From: Planctomycetota bacterium
GTDB lineage: Bacteria; Planctomycetota; UBA1135
Direction: 5' to 3'
Assembly: GCA_022447335.1 (NCBI GenBank)
Contig: JAKVCF010000052.1
Location: 1-14,168, forward strand
Length of the DNA stretch: 14,168 nucleotides
Part shown: positions 1 to 6,540 of the stretch, piece after piece
Position numbering within the stretch: position 1 is the first letter of the stretch
Layout of the letters: each line of letters opens with the position of its first letter
Position numbers and translations under genes: made by a program
The notes under the pieces: generated by a model
Databases searched by the model: none
Told to the model about the DNA's origin: nothing
Seen by the model: only the letters and a program-made list of their open reading frames with translations

Positions 1-788
1 GCTGCGAAGGTTTTGCGGCCGCTACCGTCAACGTAGCGCACCTCGTCGGCCCATGCTTGAGCGGGAAGCGAACGTCCTATGCGCATTGAGGTGATCCCTA
101 GTGGGGTCAGCAGCTCGTGTAGCACGAACTGCTCGTAGCTCATTCCGCTGCAGGATTCAATCACACGGCCCAATAAGCAGTAGCCGAAGTTGCTGTAGGC
201 GTATTGAGTGCCAGGATCGTGATCGAGATTCTGGTCGAGCATGAAGCGAATGATCTGATGTTGATCGGGCGGTCCTTCACTGCCGAGATGATCACGTACA
301 CGCTGTGGCACGAACATCGGATCAAAGGATTGGCCACGATCCCACCCTGCGCGATGGTGGAGTAACTGCTCTATAGTTATTTCCTCTAATCGTGGATCAC
401 GGCTGGGATGTTTGAGTTCTTCTGCCAGGCCTATTCTTTCGAAGGGACTCTCCTGCAGGTCGAGCTTGCCCTGATCGACCAGGCGGAGTACGGCTACGGC
501 TGTGATTGGTTTTGAGATGCTGGCAATGCGGTAGAGTGATGCTGGTCGGGCAGCGATTTTTTTGTCGGGGTCGGCCCAGCCGAAGGCGCGTGCGTATAGA
601 AGTTCGCCATCTTTCATAATCGCTAACGAACCGCCAGGTAGCCGATGCTCGTGCACGAAGTCGCGCATCATTTGATCGACAGCGTGCGCTTGCAGCGCTT
701 GGCTGCCACGTTCTGGTAGCAGGGGTTCGGCCTTACCTTGTGCGGGGGCGAATACAGTAAGGATCAGAAGCGCGATTAGAGGCGGCAT
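1..788 (-). CDS. Serine beta-lactamase-family hydrolase (class C / PBP-like), C-terminus outside window
   Basis: I read this gene directly from the minus strand. It starts at ATG 788 and stays open to the window edge, giving about 262 residues. The N-terminus (MPPLIALLILTVFAPAQGKA) looks like a signal peptide, so the product is probably periplasmic. Residues 90-93 are SISK, the SxxK nucleophile and general-base motif of the beta-lactamase/esterase/D-Ala-D-Ala carboxypeptidase fold. It is followed by LLHHRAGWD, matching the family's LLxHxSG signature, and by YSN, the Y-x-N second catalytic motif (plus 181-240). The third motif (KTG or HxG) would lie beyond the window. Such proteins can be esterases, peptidases or beta-lactamases, so I assign no substrate. 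The family is usually about 350-450 residues, so 100 or more are missing here. It diverges from queF with about 62 bp between starts. I see no clear Shine-Dalgarno before ATG 788. Confidence 0.88.
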   Translation of the reverse strand, partial: MPPLIALLILTVFAPAQGKAEPLLPERGSQALQAHAVDQMMRDFVHEHRLPGGSLAIMKDGELLYARAFGWADPDKKIAARPASLYRIASISKPITAVAVLRLVDQGKLDLQESPFERIGLAEELKHPSRDPRLEEITIEQLLHHRAGWDRGQSFDPMFVPQRVRDHLGSEGPPDQHQIIRFMLDQNLDHDPGTQYAYSNFGYCLLGRVIESCSGMSYEQFVLHELLTPLGITSMRIGRSLPAQAWADEVRYVDGSGRKTFA

Positions 789-850
789 GAGACGATGGTA
801 TCGTGATCGACTGTGGCCTACAGAACTACCACTGCAGGGCCTCTTGTGTC

Positions 851-1267
851 ATGAGCACCCTCGACAAGCGTACGCCAACTCAGCCTTCGATGGAAATCGA
901 GTGCTTTCCGAACCCGCGCGCAAATTCGCTTTATCAGATCGAAAGCGTGACGCGTGAGTTCACTTGCAATTGTCCCGCGACCGGGCAGCCGGATTTTGCC
1001 ACGATTCGTGTGCGCTATGTGCCAGGTCCGCGTTGTTTTGAACTGAAGTCCTTCAAGCTCTACCTGTGGAGTTACCGCAATGAGGGGCACTATCACGAGG
1101 ACGTGACCAACCGCATTTTGGCGGATCTTGTCGCTGCAACCGATCCAGTTTGGATGGAAGTCCGCGGTGAGTTCAGTATTCGCGGCGGTATCGCAACCAC
1201 GGTTACGGCACGCCACGGTGCGCGTCCGGAAGGGCTAGAAGAGATTGAGCGCGCTCCGTTGATCTAG
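851..1267 (+). CDS. queF: NADPH-dependent 7-cyano-7-deazaguanine (preQ0) reductase QueF, short type I form
   Basis: QueF reduces the nitrile of preQ0 to the amine preQ1 in the cytoplasm, the last step before insertion into tRNA on the queuosine pathway. Numbering from ATG 851 (138 aa), CPATGQPDF carries the active-site Cys41 and the acid Asp48, seven residues apart as in the Bacillus enzyme. FELKSFKLY followed by YRNEGHYHE gives the QueF signature with substrate-binding His82 and Glu83. The length fits the single-domain type I class. The frame is open upstream to a GTG at 803, but that extension is Cys-rich, unlike the family, and would run almost up to the divergent hydrolase start, so I prefer ATG 851. 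No strong Shine-Dalgarno precedes either start. The stop is TAG. The other queuosine genes (queC, queD, queE, tgt) are not in the window. A signal peptidase gene follows after 19 bp and may be co-transcribed. Confidence 0.93.
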   Translation: MSTLDKRTPTQPSMEIECFPNPRANSLYQIESVTREFTCNCPATGQPDFATIRVRYVPGPRCFELKSFKLYLWSYRNEGHYHEDVTNRILADLVAATDPVWMEVRGEFSIRGGIATTVTARHGARPEGLEEIERAPLI

Positions 1268-1286
1268 GCTCGCAGCCTGCGTCGCG

Positions 1287-1865
1287 GTGAGTCGGCGTCC
1301 TATTGCATCTTTAGCCCATAAAAGAGGTCTTCTGGCGCATTCAAGTTGGAAGGGGAGATTTGCCGATGTTCGTTCGGTGAGTTTTCCCTCCAGCTTTTCG
1401 GAGCGCGCCACTTCGAACGGGCGGCGCCGAATCTTTCTTTGGCTTGGGCTGCTTGGCGTTCTACTGGTCGAACCTTTGCGGTTTGCGCCTGTGTTCGGTG
1501 CCAGCATGGAGCCTACGTTACGCGCAGGTGACCTAGTCTGCTTTGATCGTATTAGCTCCGGTGAAGTGCCTAATCGAGGTTCGGTGGTGGTCTTTCAGTC
1601 TCCGCTCGATCCCAAGCGTCTTTTTGTCAAGCGTATAATTGGGCTACCGGGGGACAAGCTGCGCTTTGAGGCGGGGGAGCTCTCTATCAACGGTGCGCCC
1701 TATGCGCTCAAGCCTAAGGCCCGTGATCCGAAACTTTGGTTGTCGGTGCGGGTGCCGGAGGGACACTTCTTTGCTCTCGGCGATCATGCGCAGGTGTCGT
1801 ATGACTCGCGACGCTTTGGATGTGTTCGCCTTGACCATCTGGTTGGAAGGTTGATTGGATTTTAA
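1287..1865 (+). CDS. lepB: Signal peptidase I (S26 family), minimal form
   Basis: This membrane serine protease removes signal peptides from exported preproteins on the outer face of the cytoplasmic membrane. Numbering from GTG 1287 (192 aa), IFLWLGLLGVLLVEPL at 49-64 is a single membrane anchor. It is followed by FGASMEPTL with catalytic Ser73, FVKRIIGLPGD with catalytic Lys115, and GDHAQVSYDSRRFG, the conserved C-terminal box with GDH in place of the common GDN. The Ser-Lys spacing of 42 resembles compact Gram-positive or organellar enzymes, not the larger E. coli protein. The start is uncertain. GTG 1287 has no ribosome-binding site and adds a 48-residue N-terminal tail. GTG 1377 gives 162 aa beginning just before the basic patch and anchor, which suits the family better. 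The stop at 1863-1865 overlaps the stop of the convergent gene. Confidence 0.88.
   Translation: MSRRPIASLAHKRGLLAHSSWKGRFADVRSVSFPSSFSERATSNGRRRIFLWLGLLGVLLVEPLRFAPVFGASMEPTLRAGDLVCFDRISSGEVPNRGSVVVFQSPLDPKRLFVKRIIGLPGDKLRFEAGELSINGAPYALKPKARDPKLWLSVRVPEGHFFALGDHAQVSYDSRRFGCVRLDHLVGRLIGF
1348..1380 (+). promoter_or_regulatory. Strong Shine-Dalgarno with a four-codon mini-ORF overlapping the alternative lepB start
   Basis: GGAAGGGGAG (1348-1357) is a strong Shine-Dalgarno. Eight bases later ATG 1366 opens a mini-frame encoding MFVR, which stops at TGA 1378-1380. That stop overlaps the in-frame lepB GTG at 1377 (GTGA), a classic coupling arrangement. This favours 1377 as the true lepB start, reached by re-initiation. 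The bases are certain and the function is inferred. Confidence 0.3.
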
Positions 1866-2728
1866 GCGTGTGGACGGAGAATTTGGTGGGTAAGGGTACC
1901 TAGCGGGAGTGATCCGTCTGGGGCTAACAATCGCACTTGACAAAGATCTTGATCGTGAAGCGGTTGTACTCCAGGGGGCGTGCCTAAAAAAAGCAGGTCA
2001 CCTGCCTCCAGCCGTAGCCATCGTGAGAGTTCAGCTAGTGCACGCGCTGGGCTATAAAGCATGTCCCGCAGCGGGGCAGCTTGCCTTAGTTCGCCATTGA
2101 CCCGGCCTTCCAGTACGAGCTCATCCCAGCCGACTAGTGCATCTGCTGGAATCCAGCCAGGGCCATATCCACCAAGGCCGACTAGGTTCTTGCTGCGCAC
2201 CCAAGGCCATGACTTTTCTTTATCGCTTGCCTGTACTCCGCGTGCAGTCAGGTCATTGCCCAGTGTCCATCCGGCGATTGCCGAGGCGGCCCTTTTCTCG
2301 CTGGCCATGTGCAGGTCTTCGCGAAGAACCAAGACAAGTTCAGCCTCAGGATCAACGCGGCCTTTGAGCCATGCAGGAACGGGAACTGGTGCACTCGGAG
2401 CTACGCAACTTTCGGGGAACTTGCTAAACCAGAGTAAATCCTCTAGCGAGGGCTTAGTGCCCATCTCGTGTGCAGGTGCTGGGAAGTTACGACCGAGGCA
2501 GAGAATTTTTCCGGGGCGTCCAGGCAGAATGGGCGCCCAGCCGTCCTGAGTGGGTACGAGTGGCGCTTGCGCAATTCGTGCGTCGCGACTCTCCGAATCG
2601 GAGGCAAGAAAGCGGGCCGCCTCCGCTAGTTCGGATGGCAGCCCAGCCAGGCTCAGGTTATGCACGCCATCGGCCGCTTCCCACAACCAGTGAGCGCGGC
2701 CTTCGGGATCGATCGCACGCGTTAGCAC
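1862..2728 (-). CDS. Fumarylacetoacetate hydrolase (FAH/FAHD)-family protein
   Basis: The FAH family hydrolyses or decarboxylates C-C bonds in beta-diketo or oxo acids using a divalent metal. This 288-aa protein has the core signatures: ILCLGRNF (75-82), DPEAEL (126-131) with metal-ligand glutamates 128 and 130, GWTLGNDLTARG with the third ligand Asp159, and GDLLFLGTPPGV near the C-terminus. The expected NYxxHxxE segment reads NFPAPAHE: Pro85 sits where FAHD enzymes carry the His of the catalytic His-Glu dyad, Glu88 is kept, and a His lies two residues later at 87. Activity may therefore differ from that of standard hydrolases. The start is GTG 2728, with a GGGAG overlapping the end of the upstream gene only 9 bp away, so translation is probably coupled. 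The stop TAA shares bases with the convergent lepB stop. The substrate cannot be told from sequence. Confidence 0.85.
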   Translation of the reverse strand: MLTRAIDPEGRAHWLWEAADGVHNLSLAGLPSELAEAARFLASDSESRDARIAQAPLVPTQDGWAPILPGRPGKILCLGRNFPAPAHEMGTKPSLEDLLWFSKFPESCVAPSAPVPVPAWLKGRVDPEAELVLVLREDLHMASEKRAASAIAGWTLGNDLTARGVQASDKEKSWPWVRSKNLVGLGGYGPGWIPADALVGWDELVLEGRVNGELRQAAPLRDMLYSPARALAELSRWLRLEAGDLLFLGTPPGVQPLHDQDLCQVRLLAPDGSLPLGTLTHQILRPHA

Positions 2729-2737
2729 GCGCGCAGT

Positions 2738-4345
2738 CTACTCCCGCTTCTCGTGCGGCAGGCTCGCATGTAATGCATTCAGAGCATAGGCCGTGCACAG
2801 CACCGGATTTCCTTCCCACCAGCGCGGCGCGGCTTCATTGATCCACGATCCATCCTCACGCTGCAGATCGACCAATTTGGCTTGCAGTTCGGTGCGCCAT
2901 TCGTGGCGCTTACCGTCTGGAGTCGTGAGGAACTTCATGCGCGTCTCACTGAGGCATTGAGCTAGCGAGAGGTAGTAGTAGTAAAGACCCTGGGCCGCTG
3001 CACGTGGATCACGAAGCGAATCAAAGCCCGGATTGACTTCCACAGTCCAGTTACGTTCGATCCAGGCGATGGCTGCAGCAACGCGCGGGTCCTTCGCGTC
3101 CAGTCCGCTGAAGAGGTAGCATTTCAGAAGCGCGTAGGTCATTGAGCCGTAGCTGCGTGCGACCAAAGTGCCGTCTTTTAGTTCGACGTAGCCAGCCTGT
3201 GAGTTGCCGGGATAGTAGACACCGCCGCCATCGTCGCTTGACAACACCAGTTTTTTGTCGTTCTCGCCGTTGTAATATGCCCCTGGGTTCACTTCGCGCA
3301 AATTTTGACTACGCTCTAGGAATTTAATCGCGCGCTGGAAGGCCGGATCCTCAGACTTGGCACCGCTTTCTTTAAGAGCTTGGAGTGCGTATTGCAGGTT
3401 TGAGAGATCAGGGCGCAGGTCGTTTCCGTAGCCGATCCCGCCATAAAACTTATCTTCCTCGTTGTAGCCTTCGCCTTCGTCTGCTTGCGTCATGCGTAGG
3501 TAGTCGGCAGCTTTTACAATCGCTGCCTGGTCCCGATCCGAATTTCGAGCGGCCAGTGCGCCGATGGCAATCGATGTGGTGTAAACCGCGACGCGTCCGG
3601 CGTGAATCGAGCCATCCGGTTTTTGTAGCGCAAGAAGCTGTTCAAGTACAGGTTCTGCTAGCGCGCGAATTTCGGGCCGTGCGCTGCCCAGCATGGCTCG
3701 AGCCGCCAGGGCTGAAATGCCCGGCTCAGGCTGGCCAAAGGCCTCCCACATTCCAGATTCGCCGATCTGGCTGGCCAGGAAGTCGACTCCGTGCTCGTAG
3801 GCTGCATTCACAGTGGGCGGCTTTGGGGCACCGGCCTTCTCCTTGCCAGCGCGATAGGCGACCGCAGCACGTGCACAGCTCTCGGCGCGCACCGAGATGC
3901 TGGCATCGCGCGGAATGGCCATCAGAATCTCGTTAGCTGCGCGGCTTTCCTCCGCGAAGGGCGAGTTTAGCTCAGTGTCGAGTGAAGAGCGTTTGCGCAG
4001 CGCGTCGATTGTGACCTCGAAGGCGCGGGCGTCATTGCTTTGCAGCGCAAAGGCGATTAGATGATCGCGTTCACTGGTTGCGTGCGTGATGATGCTCTCA
4101 TCGCTCAGATAGGTCAGTGCATTGCGAATGAAGGGGCCGTCTTCGGAGCGATAGGCGCGCGGGCCGAGCGAGAGCGCAATGACTACGTGGGCGGTGTCCC
4201 TTATTCCTCGGCCGTAACTCCCGTCTGGCTTCTGCGCGAGGCGCAAGCTAGATAGTTGGGCATCAAGTAGTTCTTTGACACCGGGGCCTTGGGCGAGCGC
4301 AGTTGTAGGGCCTGCGCACCAGGAAAGCAGCAGAGTCGTTAGCAT
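2738..4345 (-). CDS. Secreted prenyltransferase/squalene-oxidase repeat (alpha/alpha-toroid) protein
   Basis: This 535-aa protein opens with a probable signal peptide (MLTTLLLSWCAGPTTALAQ), so it likely acts outside the cytoplasm. The body shows repeated QW-type motifs of the squalene cyclase/prenyltransferase toroid fold: LAQKPDGSYG (37-45), LALQKPDGSIHAG (238-250) and LQREDGSW (494-501). A conserved block, DDGGGVYYPG, RSYGSMTYALLK and QGLYYYYLSLAQ (about 371-463), recalls planctomycete homologues I know from memory. I do not see the DxDD protonation motif of triterpene cyclases, so I would not call it a cyclase. A structural or ligand-binding role is as likely. ATG 4345 is the only normal start after an in-frame TGA, but no ribosome-binding site sits at the usual distance. 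Instead a purine-rich GGGAGG lies about 40 nt upstream. lpxB ends 80 bp upstream and the FAH gene follows after 9 bp. Confidence 0.8.
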   Translation of the reverse strand: MLTTLLLSWCAGPTTALAQGPGVKELLDAQLSSLRLAQKPDGSYGRGIRDTAHVVIALSLGPRAYRSEDGPFIRNALTYLSDESIITHATSERDHLIAFALQSNDARAFEVTIDALRKRSSLDTELNSPFAEESRAANEILMAIPRDASISVRAESCARAAVAYRAGKEKAGAPKPPTVNAAYEHGVDFLASQIGESGMWEAFGQPEPGISALAARAMLGSARPEIRALAEPVLEQLLALQKPDGSIHAGRVAVYTTSIAIGALAARNSDRDQAAIVKAADYLRMTQADEGEGYNEEDKFYGGIGYGNDLRPDLSNLQYALQALKESGAKSEDPAFQRAIKFLERSQNLREVNPGAYYNGENDKKLVLSSDDGGGVYYPGNSQAGYVELKDGTLVARSYGSMTYALLKCYLFSGLDAKDPRVAAAIAWIERNWTVEVNPGFDSLRDPRAAAQGLYYYYLSLAQCLSETRMKFLTTPDGKRHEWRTELQAKLVDLQREDGSWINEAAPRWWEGNPVLCTAYALNALHASLPHEKRE

Positions 4346-4388
4346 GGCGATCAGTGGAGAGAGATAAGGATATCCCTTGAGAGCCTCC

Positions 4389-4408
4389 CTCGTTCATGCA
4401 TCAACGAG
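4389..4408. repeat. Six-bp inverted repeat between lpxB and the toroid gene
   Basis: CTCGTT (4389-4394) and AACGAG (4403-4408) form a perfect 6-bp stem with an 8-nt loop that itself contains ATGCAT. It sits in the 80-bp gap downstream of lpxB. No T-tract follows on the minus strand, so it is not a convincing Rho-independent terminator. It could be a weak attenuator or chance. Confidence 0.35.
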
Positions 4409-4425
4409 CGAATGGGCCCAAAGGT

Positions 4426-5604
4426 TCATTCTACGATCTGAGCCAAAATCGCGGCAGTGCGTGCGGCTGATCCAGGCTCTGCGAAACCGGGGCGCAGCGC
4501 CTCAATATCAGTGAGAGCCTGCTCGCGGACGGTTCCATCTAGCCGGGCTTCCAGATCGTCTGCCAGTGCCTGCGGATTCAGTTTGCGGCCAAGGTGCTCA
4601 GGGGCCAGCTCGCGGTTGGCGATTAGGTTCAGGTTGCCAACATAGGGCACGGCTAGCCAATGCCGTGACAGCCAAGCGCCGAGTCGTGACGAGACTTGAT
4701 AGACCAGGACAGGTGGCACTCGGTGTGCCGCGACTTCTAGGAGCGCGGTGCCGCTGGCGACCCAGGCTGAGCGTAGATGGGGGAGTACGCGATGAAAGCA
4801 GCCCGGGGCGTAGAGCACTTCAATTGGGGCTGTGGCGAGTATCTCGCGTAGAAGCGTGTCAACTTTGGAGCGCAGATGAGGCAGCACGAAGCGCACGTCG
4901 GGGCGCCGTTTCTGCAGTTCCGCGGCAGCTTCTAACAGGACCGGCAGATTCTCAAGAATTTCGCGCCTGCGACTGCCGGGTAGAATGCCTACCCAATACA
5001 GTCCCTTCTGGTTGGATTGCCAGCTGTCGGGCAATGTTGCTTCAGACGCGGCAGCTTGTTCGAGGCCATCACCGAGTGGGTGGCCGACATATTGTGCGCT
5101 TGCGCCGTGCTGCGCGTACCAGTCAGATTCAAATGGCAGGATGGTTAGTAGTCGATCGGCGTGTCGAAAATCGCGGACGCGCCACGGTGCCCAAGCCCAA
5201 AGCTGCGGTGCGATGTAATTGACTACTGGGATTCCAGCCCGACCTGCCACTCGCAGTAGGTGACGATTGAGCCCTGGGTAATCGACCAGGATTACTAGGT
5301 CAGGCGGGTCATCCCGCAGTTCTTCGGCAAATCGCCGCACGCAGCGAAAGAAGAGTGGTAACCGGGCTAACACATCTTTGAAGCCCATTACGTTGAGGTC
5401 TGCCAGCGGTTCCCAGACTTGCATGCCCTCGGTCTTAAGTTCGATACCACCAAAGCCACGCGGCTCGATCTCCACGTGATGTTTCCGTAGCTGGTGCAGT
5501 AGCCGCACTGCATGGGCTTCTCCGCTGGCGTCGCCACAGGAAAGCACGACACGCATCGGGCGACCGGAGGGGGTTTTTGCTAGCGGGCCCACCGGCATTG
5601 GCAT
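4426..5604 (-). CDS. lpxB: Lipid-A-disaccharide synthase LpxB
   Basis: LpxB (GT19) joins UDP-2,3-diacylglucosamine and 2,3-diacylglucosamine-1-phosphate into lipid A disaccharide at the inner face of the cytoplasmic membrane. The 392-aa product carries the family signatures in order: CGDASGE (23-29), GGIELKTEGM (52-61), LVDYPGLN (106-113) with the expected catalytic Asp108, YIAPQLWAWAPWR (130-142), LPFESDWY, VGHPLGD, GILPGSRRREI (207-216), ASGTALLEVA (283-292) and GNLNLIAN (323-330). The length is normal. ATG 5604 is used, but ATG 5598 or ATG 5556 (Met17, immediately before the core) are possible. The frame is open well upstream to a TGA near 5860 without ATG, GTG or TTG. The gene diverges from a small kinase-fold gene and is followed by the toroid and FAH genes. 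It is direct evidence for a lipid-A-containing outer membrane. Confidence 0.95.
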   Translation of the reverse strand: MPMPVGPLAKTPSGRPMRVVLSCGDASGEAHAVRLLHQLRKHHVEIEPRGFGGIELKTEGMQVWEPLADLNVMGFKDVLARLPLFFRCVRRFAEELRDDPPDLVILVDYPGLNRHLLRVAGRAGIPVVNYIAPQLWAWAPWRVRDFRHADRLLTILPFESDWYAQHGASAQYVGHPLGDGLEQAAASEATLPDSWQSNQKGLYWVGILPGSRRREILENLPVLLEAAAELQKRRPDVRFVLPHLRSKVDTLLREILATAPIEVLYAPGCFHRVLPHLRSAWVASGTALLEVAAHRVPPVLVYQVSSRLGAWLSRHWLAVPYVGNLNLIANRELAPEHLGRKLNPQALADDLEARLDGTVREQALTDIEALRPGFAEPGSAARTAAILAQIVE

Positions 5605-5842
5605 GGGGTCGTGCTTCAGCGAGCGGAAGTGCGCTAGGCGGCGCTTGCGCGCGAGCAGTGCCCAGGTTTGTCGAGGTAGGCTGAGTACGAGATCAGCTAA
5701 CGCGAGCGCAAACTCGCGGCAGACTTCCCAGTGCGGTTGAATTCGGCGCCGGGGTGCAGTATCGATGGAGCTCAGAGTAGGTCCTGGGGGAGTGCAGCCG
5801 GCAAGAGGAGATTTAGGGCGAGGCTTGCTAGCATTTGTTTGT
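5605..5842. other. Divergent spacer between lpxB and the kinase-fold gene
   Basis: This 238-bp region separates two divergent genes. The minus strand is open in the lpxB frame across the whole stretch (readable residues include HWEVCREFALALADLVLSL) but has no standard start. The plus strand is open in the kinase frame from ATG 5765. An AGAGGAG (5804-5810) precedes an in-frame TTG at 5825 by 14 nt. I see no convincing sigma-70 promoter pair, inverted repeat or terminator. Confidence 0.4.
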
Positions 5843-6328
5843 ATGACGGAGCCGCGTGGTCAGCTTCTGAAGGCCGACCTGTTCGGCCGTGTCGAACGTG
5901 TGCATCTTAGCGAGCAGGAGCCTCCAATCGAGGTCGTGCGTCGTGACTTGGCCGCAGCGCGTTGGTGGGTGCGCTGGCTGGCGCGCTGGCTGGCACGGCG
6001 CGAGCAGCGCGCCCTTCGCCAGCTCAGCGATTTACAGGCAGAGACAACTTTGCCCCAGGCTTTGGGCTACGCTGCCAATTCTAGCCTGCGCAGCTGGTTG
6101 GACGGCGAGCCGATGCAGGTCGCGCGACCGCAGGATCCAGCTTATTTTGAATCTGCACGGCGATTGCTGGCACAGATGCATAGGTGTGGGGTCACTCATA
6201 ACGATCTGGCCAAGGAGCCTAATTGGCTAGTGACCCCTGACGGTCAGCCGGGTCTGGTCGATTTTCAGTTGGCGGGCGTTCATCGGCGGCGCACACTTCG
6301 TTTCCGGTTGCAGGGTCGCGAGGAATAG
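5843..6328 (+). CDS. Small kinase-fold (RIO/WaaP-like) protein, truncated by an in-frame TAG
   Basis: Numbering from ATG 5843, the 161-aa product has VTHNDLAKEPNWLV (117-130), a kinase catalytic loop of the HxDLxxxxN type with Asp121 and Asn127. GLVDFQLAG (137-145) follows, where Asp140 occupies the DFG-Asp position. This resembles small bacterial kinase-like proteins of the RIO/lipopolysaccharide-kinase group, whose substrates are mostly unknown. No glycine-rich loop is evident. The frame is open from ATG 5765, but family-like sequence begins around LLKADLFGRV, so ATG 5843 is preferred. A weakly supported TTG at 5825 is possible. The frame is stopped by TAG 6326-6328 right after QGREE, yet coding continues in the same frame. 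The truncated product keeps the catalytic and metal-binding residues but loses about 68 C-terminal residues. It is convergent with the metalloprotease gene. Confidence 0.72.
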   Translation: MTEPRGQLLKADLFGRVERVHLSEQEPPIEVVRRDLAAARWWVRWLARWLARREQRALRQLSDLQAETTLPQALGYAANSSLRSWLDGEPMQVARPQDPAYFESARRLLAQMHRCGVTHNDLAKEPNWLVTPDGQPGLVDFQLAGVHRRRTLRFRLQGREE

Positions 6329-6535
6329 CGTCATCTATTGAAACACAAGCGTACCTATTGTCCGGAGTATCTGACCAATCGCGAACGCGCGATTTTGGCT
6401 CACCCATCTTTTCCAGCTCGCGTTTGGCGTCGCGCCGGCAAGCCTATCTATCTATTCATTACACGCAGCCTACTAGGCTGGGCAGACCGGGAAGGGGCGG
6501 GGGACCGCTCGGGATCGCGCCCAAATAACCTTTAG
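6329..6535 (+). pseudogene. C-terminal remainder of the kinase-fold gene, downstream of the in-frame TAG
   Basis: Immediately after TAG 6326-6328 the same frame continues for 68 codons (RHLLKHKRTYCPEYL onward) to TAG 6533-6535. From memory, relatives of this kinase run through a segment like REDLRHLLKHKRTYCP, so the TAG appears to replace one leucine codon (TTG to TAG is a single change) with no frame loss. Reading through would give 230 residues, near the family's usual length. A TTG at 6338 could start a separate 65-aa peptide, but without a ribosome-binding site I consider that unlikely. Explanations are a recent nonsense mutation, a sequencing error, or stop readthrough. TAG terminates queF, the toroid gene and the metalloprotease gene, so genome-wide TAG recoding is unlikely. 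Confidence 0.7.
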
Positions 6536-6540
6536 ATCAC

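Noticed and set aside
803..850. N-terminal extension of QueF from GTG 803
   Set aside because: The added residues are Cys-rich and unlike QueF, there is no ribosome-binding site, and it would crowd the divergent hydrolase start.
4566..5222. 218-residue open frame on the plus strand opposite lpxB
   Set aside because: It is a shadow of lpxB, whose conserved motifs cover the entire stretch on the minus strand.
6326..6328. TAG recoded as a sense codon in this organism
   Set aside because: TAG ends queF, the toroid gene, the metalloprotease gene and the kinase gene itself at sensible family lengths.
6338..6535. Independent 65-aa gene starting at TTG 6338
   Set aside because: It has no ribosome-binding site, it lies in the same frame as the kinase gene directly after its TAG, and its sequence reads as that family's C-terminus.
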